Assembly (NCBI RefSeq): GCF_039503195.1
Contig: NZ_JBCJKP010000001.1
Coordinates: forward strand, 10,416,001 to 10,480,000
Reading direction: 5' to 3'
From: Streptomyces mirabilis
Lineage (GTDB): Bacteria > Actinomycetota > Actinomycetes > Streptomycetales > Streptomycetaceae
Length of the DNA: 64,000 bases
This document shows positions 1 to 8,255 of the stretch, piece by piece. The translations under genes and the position numbers were made by a program. Position 1 is the stretch's first letter, and the number at the start of each line of letters is the position of its first letter. Under the pieces are notes generated by a model. The model made no database searches, was not told the DNA's origin, and was given only the letters and a program-made list of their open reading frames with translations.

Positions 1-677
1 TCTCGTATCAGAGCGCCCGGCGCAATCTGCTGACGCTGAGTGAACTCTCCTACGTGGAACAGCACGGGCGCCGATTCCTCCCGGGCCCGCGCGTCCTGGA
101 GCTCGGATACGCGCGACTGTCCACGCTGACCCTCGCCGACATCGCCCGGCCTCATCTGGCCGATCTGGTGGCGCGGGTGCGGGAGTCCGCCTCGCTCGCG
201 GTGCTCGACGGCGCCGAGGTGCGATACGTCGCACGCGTGGCCACCGGGCAGATCACCAGCGCCCGCATCACCCCCGGCACCCGACTGCCCGCCTACGCCA
301 CCTCCATGGGGCGCGTCCTGCTCGCGGACCTGCCGCGAGCACAGTGGCCGGAGCGCATCCGATCCCTCCGCCCGCAGGCCCTGACCCCGCACACGCTCAC
401 CTCGCCCGAGGCGCTCACCTCGGCCTTCGACCAAGCGGCCGACGACGGATTCGCCCTGGTCGAGCAGGAGTTGGAGGCGGGGCTGCGCTCACTGGCCGTA
501 CCCGTCAGGGACCGGAGCGGGCGCGCCGTCGCGGCGCTGAACGTAGCGATGCACGCCGGCCCGGAGTCACCCGAGCAGACCCGGGACAGCATGCTGTCCG
601 CCCTGCGCGCGTGCGCCGCCCGTGTCGAAGCGGACCTGGCGCTCGCGAGTGCCCACGCTCCCGTGGAGACGGGTTGA
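1..677 (+). CDS. IclR-family transcriptional regulator, 5' end outside window
   Basis: The frame is open from base 3, so the gene begins upstream and only the end of the winged helix-turn-helix and the effector-binding domain are present. The first readable residues (SARRNLLTLSELSYVEQHGR, then FLPGPRVLELGYA) match the helix-turn-helix/linker junction of PcaR-type IclR regulators. The C-terminal domain shows the usual features: a YATSMGRVLLADLP stretch, then a DDGFALVEQELEAGLRSLAVPVRD stretch that normally lines the aromatic-acid ligand pocket. Regulators of this subgroup often control aromatic catabolism, but the target genes would lie outside the window; the neighbouring gene on the opposite strand is a transporter. 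The family is clear and the ligand is not known. Confidence 0.9.
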   Translation, partial: SYQSARRNLLTLSELSYVEQHGRRFLPGPRVLELGYARLSTLTLADIARPHLADLVARVRESASLAVLDGAEVRYVARVATGQITSARITPGTRLPAYATSMGRVLLADLPRAQWPERIRSLRPQALTPHTLTSPEALTSAFDQAADDGFALVEQELEAGLRSLAVPVRDRSGRAVAALNVAMHAGPESPEQTRDSMLSALRACAARVEADLALASAHAPVETG

Positions 678-722
678 CAGTCCGGAGACAGGAACAGGTC
701 ACGTACCCGTGTCCGTACGCGC

Positions 723-1913
723 TCACGTCCTCGCCGGTACCGGCCGCCGCAGCAGGTACACGGCCGCGGTCGAGACCAGGACGGCCATGCACGCGATGAA
801 CACCAGCCCCGCGCCCTCCAGGCCGATGGGACCCGCCAGCAGCCCCACACCGATCACCGGCACCGAGATACCCGCGTAGGCCACGACGAACAGTGTGGAG
901 ATCACCGCCGCACGCCGGTCCGCGGGAGACGCCTCGGCCACCGCGGACAGCGCCCCGCGAAACGCCAGCCCCTGCCCGCCCCCGCCGACGAGCGCGCTCA
1001 GCACCACCAGCGTCAGCAGGTCCCACCGCAGCGCGCCCGCGAGCAGCGCCAGCCCGGCGAGGAGTGCCGCGCTGCCCAGGGGCAGCGATCGCCCCATCCC
1101 GACCCGGCCGGCGGCGAGTTGCCCGGCGGTCGAGGCGAAGAAGGCCAGCGCGACGACCAGGCCGCTGACGGCGTGGTTGTGCACGTTCAGCGACTGGGCG
1201 AGGAACGCAGGGCTGACGGACGTGAACACCCCGAACAGCGCGAACCCCACGAACGAGGCGATCGCCGCGGGCCCGAACACCGCCCGCACCTGTGCGGGCA
1301 GGCCGGGCCGTCGCGGCCGTACGGTGCTCAGCGGTCGCCGCTCCCGCACGGTCTCCGGAAGCCGGAGCAGGACGACGGCCGAGCAGGCCACCAGGGCGAG
1401 ATGCACGGCGAACGGGAGGTACAGCGGCCAGGCGGCGTACTGCGCGAGCACTCCGGAGAGCAGCGGGCCGCAGCCGAGGCCGCCCATGTTGGCGGCCGTC
1501 GCAACGAACGTGGCCCGGGAGGCGCCGCCGTACGGTGCCAACTCCATCACGTACGCCGTGGCAGCCCCGGTGAACAGACCGGCGGACACCCCCGAGAGCA
1601 GCCGCCCCGCGTACAGCCAGCCCAGCCCCGTGGCGCACAGGAAACAGACGGCGCTCGCCGCGGAGAATCCCAGGCCCCACAGCAGTACTGGACGCCTGCC
1701 CACGGCGTCCGAGGCGTTCCCCGTCAGCAGCAGCACGCCGATGACCCCGAAGGCGTACACGGCGTACACGACGGTGACCGTCAGTTCGGAGAACCCGAAC
1801 TTCTCCTGATAGAGGCCGTAGAGGGGAGTCGGCAGCGTGGTGCCGGCCATGCATACGACGAACACCGCCCCGCTGAGCAAACACTGGCGCCACCCTCGGC
1901 GATCACCGTCCAT
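723..1913 (-). CDS. MFS transporter (drug/metabolite exporter type)
   Basis: A 396-residue major facilitator with about twelve hydrophobic segments. The N-terminal motif around TTLPTPLYGLYQEKFGFS and the loop GNASDAVGRRPVLLWG (the motif A region between helices 2 and 3) are characteristic. The open frame extends further upstream to 2240, but hydrophobic MFS sequence starts right after the ATG at 1913 (MDGDRRGWRQ), so that start was chosen. It is convergent with the IclR regulator, whose gene ends 46 bp away. The substrate cannot be read from the sequence. Confidence 0.88.
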   Translation of the reverse strand: MDGDRRGWRQCLLSGAVFVVCMAGTTLPTPLYGLYQEKFGFSELTVTVVYAVYAFGVIGVLLLTGNASDAVGRRPVLLWGLGFSAASAVCFLCATGLGWLYAGRLLSGVSAGLFTGAATAYVMELAPYGGASRATFVATAANMGGLGCGPLLSGVLAQYAAWPLYLPFAVHLALVACSAVVLLRLPETVRERRPLSTVRPRRPGLPAQVRAVFGPAAIASFVGFALFGVFTSVSPAFLAQSLNVHNHAVSGLVVALAFFASTAGQLAAGRVGMGRSLPLGSAALLAGLALLAGALRWDLLTLVVLSALVGGGGQGLAFRGALSAVAEASPADRRAAVISTLFVVAYAGISVPVIGVGLLAGPIGLEGAGLVFIACMAVLVSTAAVYLLRRPVPART

Positions 1914-2020
1914 GCCGCCGACGGTAACCCCGCACACGGCCCCGGCCCGGTCGGGCCGTGGCCGTGGCGCGTCTGAAACACCCACCTGAGGCGATGCGGA
2001 GGTGAGGGGCGGTGAGGGGC

Positions 2021-3946
2021 TCAGGGCTTCAGCGGAGTGCACAGCAGGGCGGCGGGTCCCGCGGTGCTGCCCACGCGGGTGGTGAAGGCGATACCGGCGG
2101 CGTACTCGTCGGCGGAACACTGTCCCTTGTACGCGCCGGAGGCGAAGTCGCCGCCCGCCATGTCGGCGGGCCGGGTGTCGGAGCGGTCGAACCAGACAGT
2201 CCGCCCGATGGCCCCCAGCGGGGCGCGGCCGGGCGCGCACAGGGCCGCCGACACGCGGTCACCGCGGCGGCTGTAGCCGATGAGGAACTGCCCGGCGGGG
2301 CACTGGAGTTTGGTGTAGCCACTGGCCCAGTCGCCGCCCGCGGGGACATGACGTTCGTCGGTGACGACTGTCTGGGCGTTGCCCGCGGCCCGCAGGTCGC
2401 CGGCGTTGATGTCGGTGCACAGGCCACGACCGGAGGTGTGGCTGATGCCGATCAGCCGCAGGCCGTCGGGACAGGCGGCCTTGTAGGCCCCCGAATCCCA
2501 GTCGCCGCCCGCCCGTACCCGGACAGACTGCACTTGGTCGCCGTGGTCGGTGGTGAGCATGTGCCAGACAGGGACCGGCGGGATGGACCCGGTTCGTGTG
2601 GGAGCGGTCATGAGGTGACTCCAGGCGGTGCCGCGCCAGTCGCCCTGGTCGAGGATGCCGTACCGTCGCCCGGCGGTGTCGTAGCGCAGGAGGGCCCAGT
2701 CGTCGTGGCCCTCCCAGCCGACCAGGGGCCAGTAGGCGAAGTCGACGTCGTGGTCGGCGAAGTAGTCGGTGATGTTGCCGAACCAGGTGCGGGCCGCGGC
2801 GCCCGTCTCATTGGCGCCGATGCCGAATTCGCTGATCCACACCGGCGCGGTGTAGTGCTGCCCTTCCGTGGTGACGAAGAAGGCCTGGTCGGCGAGGACC
2901 TGGTACAGCTGGTCGCGGGTCAGGTCCTGGTAGCGGGCGTCGTGGGTCTCGCCGATTCCGGTGGCGCCGCTGTGGTGGGGGCCGGTGTAGCCGTAGAAGT
3001 GGGCGGAGTAGATCAGCTTGTGGGCGTCCACGAGGGTGTGCGAGAGCGTGCGCACGGGTGTGAGGGTGGGTCGGTCGTGCGGCAGCCCGTCGACGGGTAC
3101 GCCGGTCCAGTTGATGCCCTCGATGACGATGAGGAGGTTGGGGTTGGCCTCGGTGAGGATGCGGTCGGCGGCTTGCTGGGCGGCCGCGTACCAGTCGTGG
3201 CCGTCGCCCATGCCCCAGTTGGGGTCGTCCAGTACGTCGCGGCGTACCTCGTTGTAGAGGTCGGCGCCCACGACACGGGAGTCGGTGGCGTATCGGCGCG
3301 CCATGAAGACCCAGTCGTCCGTCCACCGCTGGGTGGACTGGCTGCTGTTCCACCGTTCGTTGCCGTCGATGCCGCAGCACCAACGGGAGGTGTTCGTATG
3401 GTTGTTGAGGATGACCGCGAACCCGTCCTGGGTGAGGGCGGCCACGACGGCGTCGTAGATCTGCAGGGGTGTCCTGCCGCGCAGTTGTGGATTGGCGGCG
3501 ACGGCCACGTCCGGGACGGGGGCTGTCGTGTGGATCATCTCGTTGGAGAACGGCAGCCGGATGCTGTTGATGCCGAGTTCGTGGAAGTCGGCGAGCAGTT
3601 CGGGCAGCGGGGCACGGTCGAGGCCGAGGGGGATGCCGAAGGAGTCCTGGCCGGCGTGGTGGTTGGCGGGGTCGGTCATGCTGCCGCTTCCGGTCCATGA
3701 GCCCTGTGCGCCGTCCCAGTTGGCCGACTTCAGCCGGAACCGGTTTCCCCGGGCGTCGACGATGTACCGGCCCTGGGTCGACAGCGGCGGCTGCCAGGTG
3801 TCGGCCGCCGTGGCGGTGGCCTGGGGAAGGGCCTTGGCGGCGACGGGCTCCGGAACGGTGGCCATCGCCGTCGGCGCCGTGGTCAGCAGCGCGAGAACCG
3901 CCGCCGCTGATGTCAGGTACTTGACAATTCTACGTCTGGTCGGCAT
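2021..3946 (-). CDS. Secreted GH5-family glycoside hydrolase (endoglucanase-like) with three C-terminal repeats
   Basis: A 641-residue secreted protein. Residues 1-29 form a Sec signal peptide (PTRRR, then a hydrophobic stretch ending TAMA). Residues about 55-450 are a GH5/cellulase-type TIM barrel: the general acid/base lies in LYNEVRRD (about residue 232) and the nucleophile in WISEFGIG (about residue 373), and ILNNHTNTSRWCC and YSAHFYGY are barrel-strand motifs of the family. The expected substrate is a beta-1,4-glucan or mannan outside the cell. The last 170 residues contain three copies of a roughly 45-residue unit with the pattern GGDW.SG.YK..CP.G..LIG and a closing Leu-Cys. The ATG at 3946 was chosen because AGAGGA lies 4-9 bases upstream and the signal peptide follows at once. 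Confidence 0.9.
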   Translation of the reverse strand: MPTRRRIVKYLTSAAAVLALLTTAPTAMATVPEPVAAKALPQATATAADTWQPPLSTQGRYIVDARGNRFRLKSANWDGAQGSWTGSGSMTDPANHHAGQDSFGIPLGLDRAPLPELLADFHELGINSIRLPFSNEMIHTTAPVPDVAVAANPQLRGRTPLQIYDAVVAALTQDGFAVILNNHTNTSRWCCGIDGNERWNSSQSTQRWTDDWVFMARRYATDSRVVGADLYNEVRRDVLDDPNWGMGDGHDWYAAAQQAADRILTEANPNLLIVIEGINWTGVPVDGLPHDRPTLTPVRTLSHTLVDAHKLIYSAHFYGYTGPHHSGATGIGETHDARYQDLTRDQLYQVLADQAFFVTTEGQHYTAPVWISEFGIGANETGAAARTWFGNITDYFADHDVDFAYWPLVGWEGHDDWALLRYDTAGRRYGILDQGDWRGTAWSHLMTAPTRTGSIPPVPVWHMLTTDHGDQVQSVRVRAGGDWDSGAYKAACPDGLRLIGISHTSGRGLCTDINAGDLRAAGNAQTVVTDERHVPAGGDWASGYTKLQCPAGQFLIGYSRRGDRVSAALCAPGRAPLGAIGRTVWFDRSDTRPADMAGGDFASGAYKGQCSADEYAAGIAFTTRVGSTAGPAALLCTPLKP

Positions 3947-4180
3947 CCGGTCCTCTGCGGGAGCGCTGGGGTGAAGCTGACGAGTCGGTGTCGCGAGGGA
4001 CGGGCGCCGGTGAGCGGCGCCCTTCCGGAGTGACATCAAGGCCGGCCCTGGTATCCGGTCTTGGTGGCGGCCGCCAGCCTACAATTGTCAGCGGCCGGCG
4101 GCCTATGGGCGGACGCCTCGGTTGTTGCGGCGTCGGGAAAAGCAGGTGCGTGCGGCCTGTGTCCGTGCCAGGCTCCGCCG

Positions 4181-4918
4181 GTGAATCGTGAACAGATCTC
4201 CACGCTTGCCCATGCGGATCATCCGATTGCGGCCCCGCTCGACGACGACTCGGTGCGCCGACTGCTGGAACGCGGCATCCCGCGAGGTGGCGTGCGGGTA
4301 CTCGACCTCGGCTGCGGTGGTGGGGAGTGGCTCCTGCGCGCCCTGGCCACGCATCCGCAACTCCGGGCCGAGGGCGTCGACATCTCCGAGAGCGCGCTGG
4401 CACATGCGCGGAGCGCTGCGCGCGCCCTCGGCCTGCAAGAGCGCCTCGTCCTGCACCAGGAGGACGCCACGGACTTCGCTGCCCCACATTTGTTCGACCT
4501 CGTGATCAGCGTCGGCGCCACGCATGCCTTCGGCGGCCTGCTCGCCACCCTCGAGGCGGCACGCAAGCACCTGGCTCCCGGCGGCCGCGTCCTGGTCGGT
4601 GACGGATTCTGGTCACAGGAGCCTTCCCCTGACGCCGTGGAGATGCTCGGCGACCTCGCCGATCTGCCGACCACCGTGGACCGCGTCATCTCCGGCGGTT
4701 GGACACCCGTCTACGGGCATATCAGTACGAGCCGGGAGCTCGACGACTACGAATGGGCCTGGACGGGGTCACTGGCCTCATGGGCCTTGGACCACCCCGA
4801 CGATCGGGACAGTTCGCAGGCGCTGGCGGCAGCCACCACCCACCGTACCGAATGGCTGAGTGTCTACCGGGACGCCTTCGGCTTCGTCTGCCTGATCCTG
4901 CGTCCGACGTCCGACTGA
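4181..4918 (+). CDS. Class I SAM-dependent methyltransferase
   Basis: A 245-residue Rossmann-fold methyltransferase. Motif I is VLDLGCGGGEWLL (about residues 35-47), followed by the acidic motif II (EGVDISESAL), a DLVISVGATHAFGG strand and the post-motif PGGRVLVGDGFW. A WTPVYGHISTSRELDDYEW segment resembles small-molecule methyltransferases found in Streptomyces. The GTG at 4181 (VNREQISTL) was chosen because the sequence before it in the open frame is low-complexity and unlike coding sequence. The methyl acceptor is unknown and no pathway neighbours are present. Confidence 0.82.
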   Translation: MNREQISTLAHADHPIAAPLDDDSVRRLLERGIPRGGVRVLDLGCGGGEWLLRALATHPQLRAEGVDISESALAHARSAARALGLQERLVLHQEDATDFAAPHLFDLVISVGATHAFGGLLATLEAARKHLAPGGRVLVGDGFWSQEPSPDAVEMLGDLADLPTTVDRVISGGWTPVYGHISTSRELDDYEWAWTGSLASWALDHPDDRDSSQALAAATTHRTEWLSVYRDAFGFVCLILRPTSD

Positions 4919-5132
4919 AGCCGCCCGCGCCGGTTCGGCGAACCCTGTCTCCCTGCGACAGTGTCCATGCCGGTCATCGCTCGGCCAACCCCTCACCGCA
5001 CAATGTCGTCGTGATCACCGTGCGCCTCCACCCCAGCGCCGGTGCCTCCGAGCAGAGTGATCCAGCAGGTCGGTCCGCGCGCGGACCGACCTGCGCGCCG
5101 GAGAGCTGACGCAACCTCAAGAAGGGGTGTTC

Positions 5133-6560
5133 ATGACAGGGTTGACCCGCCGCAGACTCCTGGGTTCGGCCGCCGGTGTACTGGGCGGCGCCGCGGCGCT
5201 CTCCCTCCTCCCGCCGAGCGTCCAGAAGGCCGTCGCGGCCGGGCCGCCGAAGCACGGCTCGCTCCGCGACCTCGAGCACGTCGTCATGCTGATGCAGGAG
5301 AACCGGTCCTTCGACCACTACTTCGGCACCCTGTCCGGCGTACGCGGCTTCGCCGACCCCGACGCTCCGGCTCTCAACAACGGCCGGTCGGTCTTCTACC
5401 AGCCCGACGCCGTGAACCCGAAGGGCTATCTGCTCCCCTTCCACCTCGACACGCACGCCTCCAGCGCCCAGGCGATCCCCTCCACCAGCCACGCCTGGTC
5501 GGTGCAGCACGACGCGTGGAACGGCGGGAAGATGGACCGCTGGCTGCCGGCGCACCGCAAGGCGGACGGGGTCAACGGGCCGTACGTGATGGGCTACTAC
5601 ACCCGCGACGACATCCCCTTCCAGTTCGCCCTCGCCGAGACGTTCACCGTCTGCGACCACTACTTCTGCTCGGTGTTCGGGCCGACCTGGCCCAACCGGC
5701 TGTACTGGATGACCGGCACGATCGACCCCGGCGGCACGCGGGGCGGGCCGATCATCGCGAACACGGCGCCGACGCCGTACCGGTGGACGACGTACGCGGA
5801 GCGGCTGCAGGCGGCCGGGGTCAGCTGGAAGGTGTACCAGCAGGACGACGACTACGACTGCAACGTGCTGGAGCAGTTCGCGAACTTCCGCGTGGCCGTG
5901 CCGGGGTCCGAGCTGTACGAGCGTGGGGTGCGCCCGCAGCCGGAGGGCACGTTCGAGGACGACGCGCGGAACGACCGGCTGCCGGCGGTCTCCTGGATCA
6001 TGCCGACGAGCTTTCAGTCCGAGCACCCGGACTACCTGCCCGCCGCGGGCGCCGATTTCGTCGCGTCGAAGATCGAGGCGATCGCCTCCAACCCGAAGGT
6101 GTGGAGCAAGACCGCCTTCATCCTGAACTACGACGAGAACGACGGCCTGTTCGACCATGTGCCGCCGCCGACGCCTCCGGCGGGTACGCCGGACGAGTTC
6201 GTCCAGGGGCTGCCCATCGGGGGCGGCTTCCGAGTCCCCGCGATCATCGTCTCGCCCTGGACGGTGGGGGGTTGGGTGGCGTCCGAGGCCTTCGACCACA
6301 CCTCGGCCCTGCGGTTCCTGGAACAGTTCACCGGCGTCCGGGAACCGAACATCAGCGCCTGGCGCCGCGCGGCCTTTGGAGACTTCACCTCGGCCTTCCG
6401 CTTCACGCAGCCACAGCCGCTGCCGCCCCTCCTGCCCGATGGCACGGCGCAGCAATTGGAGAACGCGAAGACGCAAGTGGCGACCCTTCCCGCGCCCACC
6501 CTTCCGGGCGCCGACCAGTCGTTCCCGCACCAGGAGACGGGAGACCGGCCACACGTCTGA
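5133..6560 (+). CDS. TAT-exported phosphoesterase, phospholipase C-like
   Basis: A protein of about 475 residues with a twin-arginine signal (TGLTRRRLLGSAAGVLGG) followed by the bacterial phosphoesterase/phospholipase C fold. Metal and nucleophile motifs are visible: EHVVMLMQENRSFDHYFG near residue 50, a CDHYFCSVFGPTWPNRLY segment, and NYDENDGLFDHVPPPTPP near residue 335. Phosphocholine-specific phospholipases C are about 680 residues with C-terminal DUF756 domains; those are absent, so this is the short catalytic-domain form, perhaps acting on phospholipids or other phosphate esters outside the cell. ATG 5133 is preferred over GTG 5127 because of the AAGAAGG at 5119-5125. Confidence 0.87.
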   Translation: MTGLTRRRLLGSAAGVLGGAAALSLLPPSVQKAVAAGPPKHGSLRDLEHVVMLMQENRSFDHYFGTLSGVRGFADPDAPALNNGRSVFYQPDAVNPKGYLLPFHLDTHASSAQAIPSTSHAWSVQHDAWNGGKMDRWLPAHRKADGVNGPYVMGYYTRDDIPFQFALAETFTVCDHYFCSVFGPTWPNRLYWMTGTIDPGGTRGGPIIANTAPTPYRWTTYAERLQAAGVSWKVYQQDDDYDCNVLEQFANFRVAVPGSELYERGVRPQPEGTFEDDARNDRLPAVSWIMPTSFQSEHPDYLPAAGADFVASKIEAIASNPKVWSKTAFILNYDENDGLFDHVPPPTPPAGTPDEFVQGLPIGGGFRVPAIIVSPWTVGGWVASEAFDHTSALRFLEQFTGVREPNISAWRRAAFGDFTSAFRFTQPQPLPPLLPDGTAQQLENAKTQVATLPAPTLPGADQSFPHQETGDRPHV

Positions 6561-6602
6561 CCGCCGCGCGGTGCGCGGGCTGCGGGGGCAGCGGCTCCCG
6601 GC

Positions 6603-7532
6603 TCAGCCCTGTCCGGAGGCGGTGGTCGGCGTGGTGACCAGGCGGCCGAGTTCGTCCATGGCGGCTGCGAAGTCCGCGCGGTCGGTGTCCAGGAAGCGGT
6701 TGAAGAACCAGTTGGGCACCCGCGCCTGTGTCAGCCGGGTCTGCAGCAGCACGTCCTGCACCTGCCGCGCCAGCGACAGCATCCCGGCGGCCTGCGCCTC
6801 GAGAGCTCCGGCCCGCGCGTACTGCTCGGTCCGCGTCAGCAGAGTCTTCCGCGCGTGCTCCCGCGCGGCCACCGTGTCCTGCTGCGCCTGGTAGGTGTCG
6901 ACGCCCAGCAGCAGGAGCCCCAGGGAGGGGACGTACCAGTCCATGAGCACGTCGGTCAGCGGCATCCGGTTCAGCACACCGACCAGCACTCCCGCCGCGC
7001 ACCACAGGACGAGACCCGTCCGTACGAAGCCGGCGTAGCGGCGGCGGATGCGTGAGCCCCAGCCGAGGTTCTGCAACTGGCAGGCGACGACGTCGAAGGG
7101 GCGGGGCAGGTCCTGGATCTCGTAGTAGTCGCGCAGCCTCGCGGGCGATCCACGGTAGTGACGCGCCAACCGGCTGATCTCGTCGGCGGACGGCCCACGG
7201 CCGACGAGCACCTGGTTCCAGGGAAGCCCGAACAACCTGGTGTCGAAGGTCTCCTGGAGCAGGGCCGCCCTGCGGAACTCGTTCTTCGTCCAGGCGCTCG
7301 CCCCCACGGCGTAGACGACCGCCCACACCAGACCGACGAGGCTGAGCGGAGTCAGCGACACGGGCACGAAGACGCCGACCACCGCGCCGACCGCCAGCGC
7401 CGTGGACACCACGACATGGCCGGAGGCGAGCCGCTGGGCGCGTGCGTGCGAGGCGGATGCGGCGCGCAGGAGCCGCAGCATCTCCGGATCGTTCTGGTGC
7501 TCGACGATCGGCAGCAGCGTCCGTGGACTCAT
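6603..7532 (-). CDS. S-4TM family putative pore-forming effector
   Basis: A 309-residue protein with four predicted membrane helices, at about residues 38-57, 62-80, 172-188 and 196-211. Between the two helical pairs is the conserved cytosolic segment of the S-4TM family (SMODS-associating 4TM effectors): LFGLPWNQVLVG (about 100-111), ARHYRG, and VVACQLQNLGWGSRIRRRY (about 148-166). From published work on conflict systems, such proteins are predicted to permeabilise the membrane when an upstream sensor fires. The ATG at 7532 has AGGGGGA four bases upstream. It is divergent from a kinase-like/NB-ARC/WD40 gene, which is the likely sensor. That pairing is inference; the family match is from motif recognition. 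Confidence 0.85.
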   Translation of the reverse strand: MSPRTLLPIVEHQNDPEMLRLLRAASASHARAQRLASGHVVVSTALAVGAVVGVFVPVSLTPLSLVGLVWAVVYAVGASAWTKNEFRRAALLQETFDTRLFGLPWNQVLVGRGPSADEISRLARHYRGSPARLRDYYEIQDLPRPFDVVACQLQNLGWGSRIRRRYAGFVRTGLVLWCAAGVLVGVLNRMPLTDVLMDWYVPSLGLLLLGVDTYQAQQDTVAAREHARKTLLTRTEQYARAGALEAQAAGMLSLARQVQDVLLQTRLTQARVPNWFFNRFLDTDRADFAAAMDELGRLVTTPTTASGQG

Positions 7533-7709
7533 GCTGTCCCCCTGACAGTCAGAAGATCCGTAATGTCCGATGCGGCCGGACTCCGGGGACATGCCCAGGA
7601 GCCGTCCGGCGTATGCCTTCGGGCAACCGGTGGCAGGGATCGCACCGGCGCCGCGGGAGAGATCCCGACGACCCCGCGGGCGAGCACGGCTTGCAATACA
7701 GTCGGCCGG

Positions 7710-8253
7710 ATGGGGGATGAAGCGACGCGCCGCCTCACGGTGGTGCTCGGGACCGAGACGTCCGAGGTGCTGCGCGCCGCGGCGAGCTCCCGAAACCGTG
7801 AGGTCGACCTGGCCGAACCCCGCTGGACGGCAGCGGGCCACAGCGGGGCGCGGCGCGCCCCGGTGGCGAAGCGTTCGCGGCCGTCGGCGCCGCAGCGGCC
7901 GCGCACATACGTCGTCAACGTCTGCCCCGCGGACGGCCGACGCCGCGGAGGCGCACGCCACCACGCCGCATCGGAGATGTCTTTGGCCGACTTCGCCGCC
8001 CGCCATCTGGTCTGCATGGAAAGCGACCCGTTCGGACTGCCGGGCGGGGGCGAGCTGTTGGTGCAGAACATCGCCGGCGCGAGCCTGGCCCGCTGCCGTC
8101 CGATGTCGGAGTTCGCCCCGGCACGACCGGGCCCTGACGGCCGCGGCCCTCGCCCGGACGCTGACGCACGACCGGACCGAGGATGTGCCATCTGATGCTG
8201 ACCGTCTCTTGTCCGCCGGCCGAGGCGGACCTGCCGGTGTCTTCGCGGGGTGA
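7710..8253 (+). pseudogene. Broken partial copy of the kinase-like domain of the downstream STAND gene
   Basis: The frame from ATG 7710 can be aligned by eye with the N-terminus of the next gene: LGTETSEVLRAAASS with LGDERSARALVEWAE, EVDLAEPRW with AVTVRPTHPKW, YVVNVCPAD with IVVVKLCPAD, and LADFAARHL with LRGDFARQHL. The lysine of the VVK strand, which corresponds to the ATP-anchoring lysine of kinases, is Asn here. Near 8115 similarity moves to another frame, where HDRALTAAALARTL continues the match, and that frame stops at 8253. No HGDLHLHN catalytic loop follows. The closing GTGA overlaps a possible GTG start (8250) of the next gene, as in coupled operons. It is a truncated tandem duplicate, either dead or badly sequenced. 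Confidence 0.6.
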
Positions 8254-8255
8254 CG

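Noticed and set aside
2012..3700. Long plus-strand frame of 562 codons opposite the GH5 gene
   Set aside because: It is Val/Gly/Ala-rich low-complexity antisense of a clearly recognisable glycosidase with signal peptide and catalytic motifs; such frames are common in high-GC DNA.
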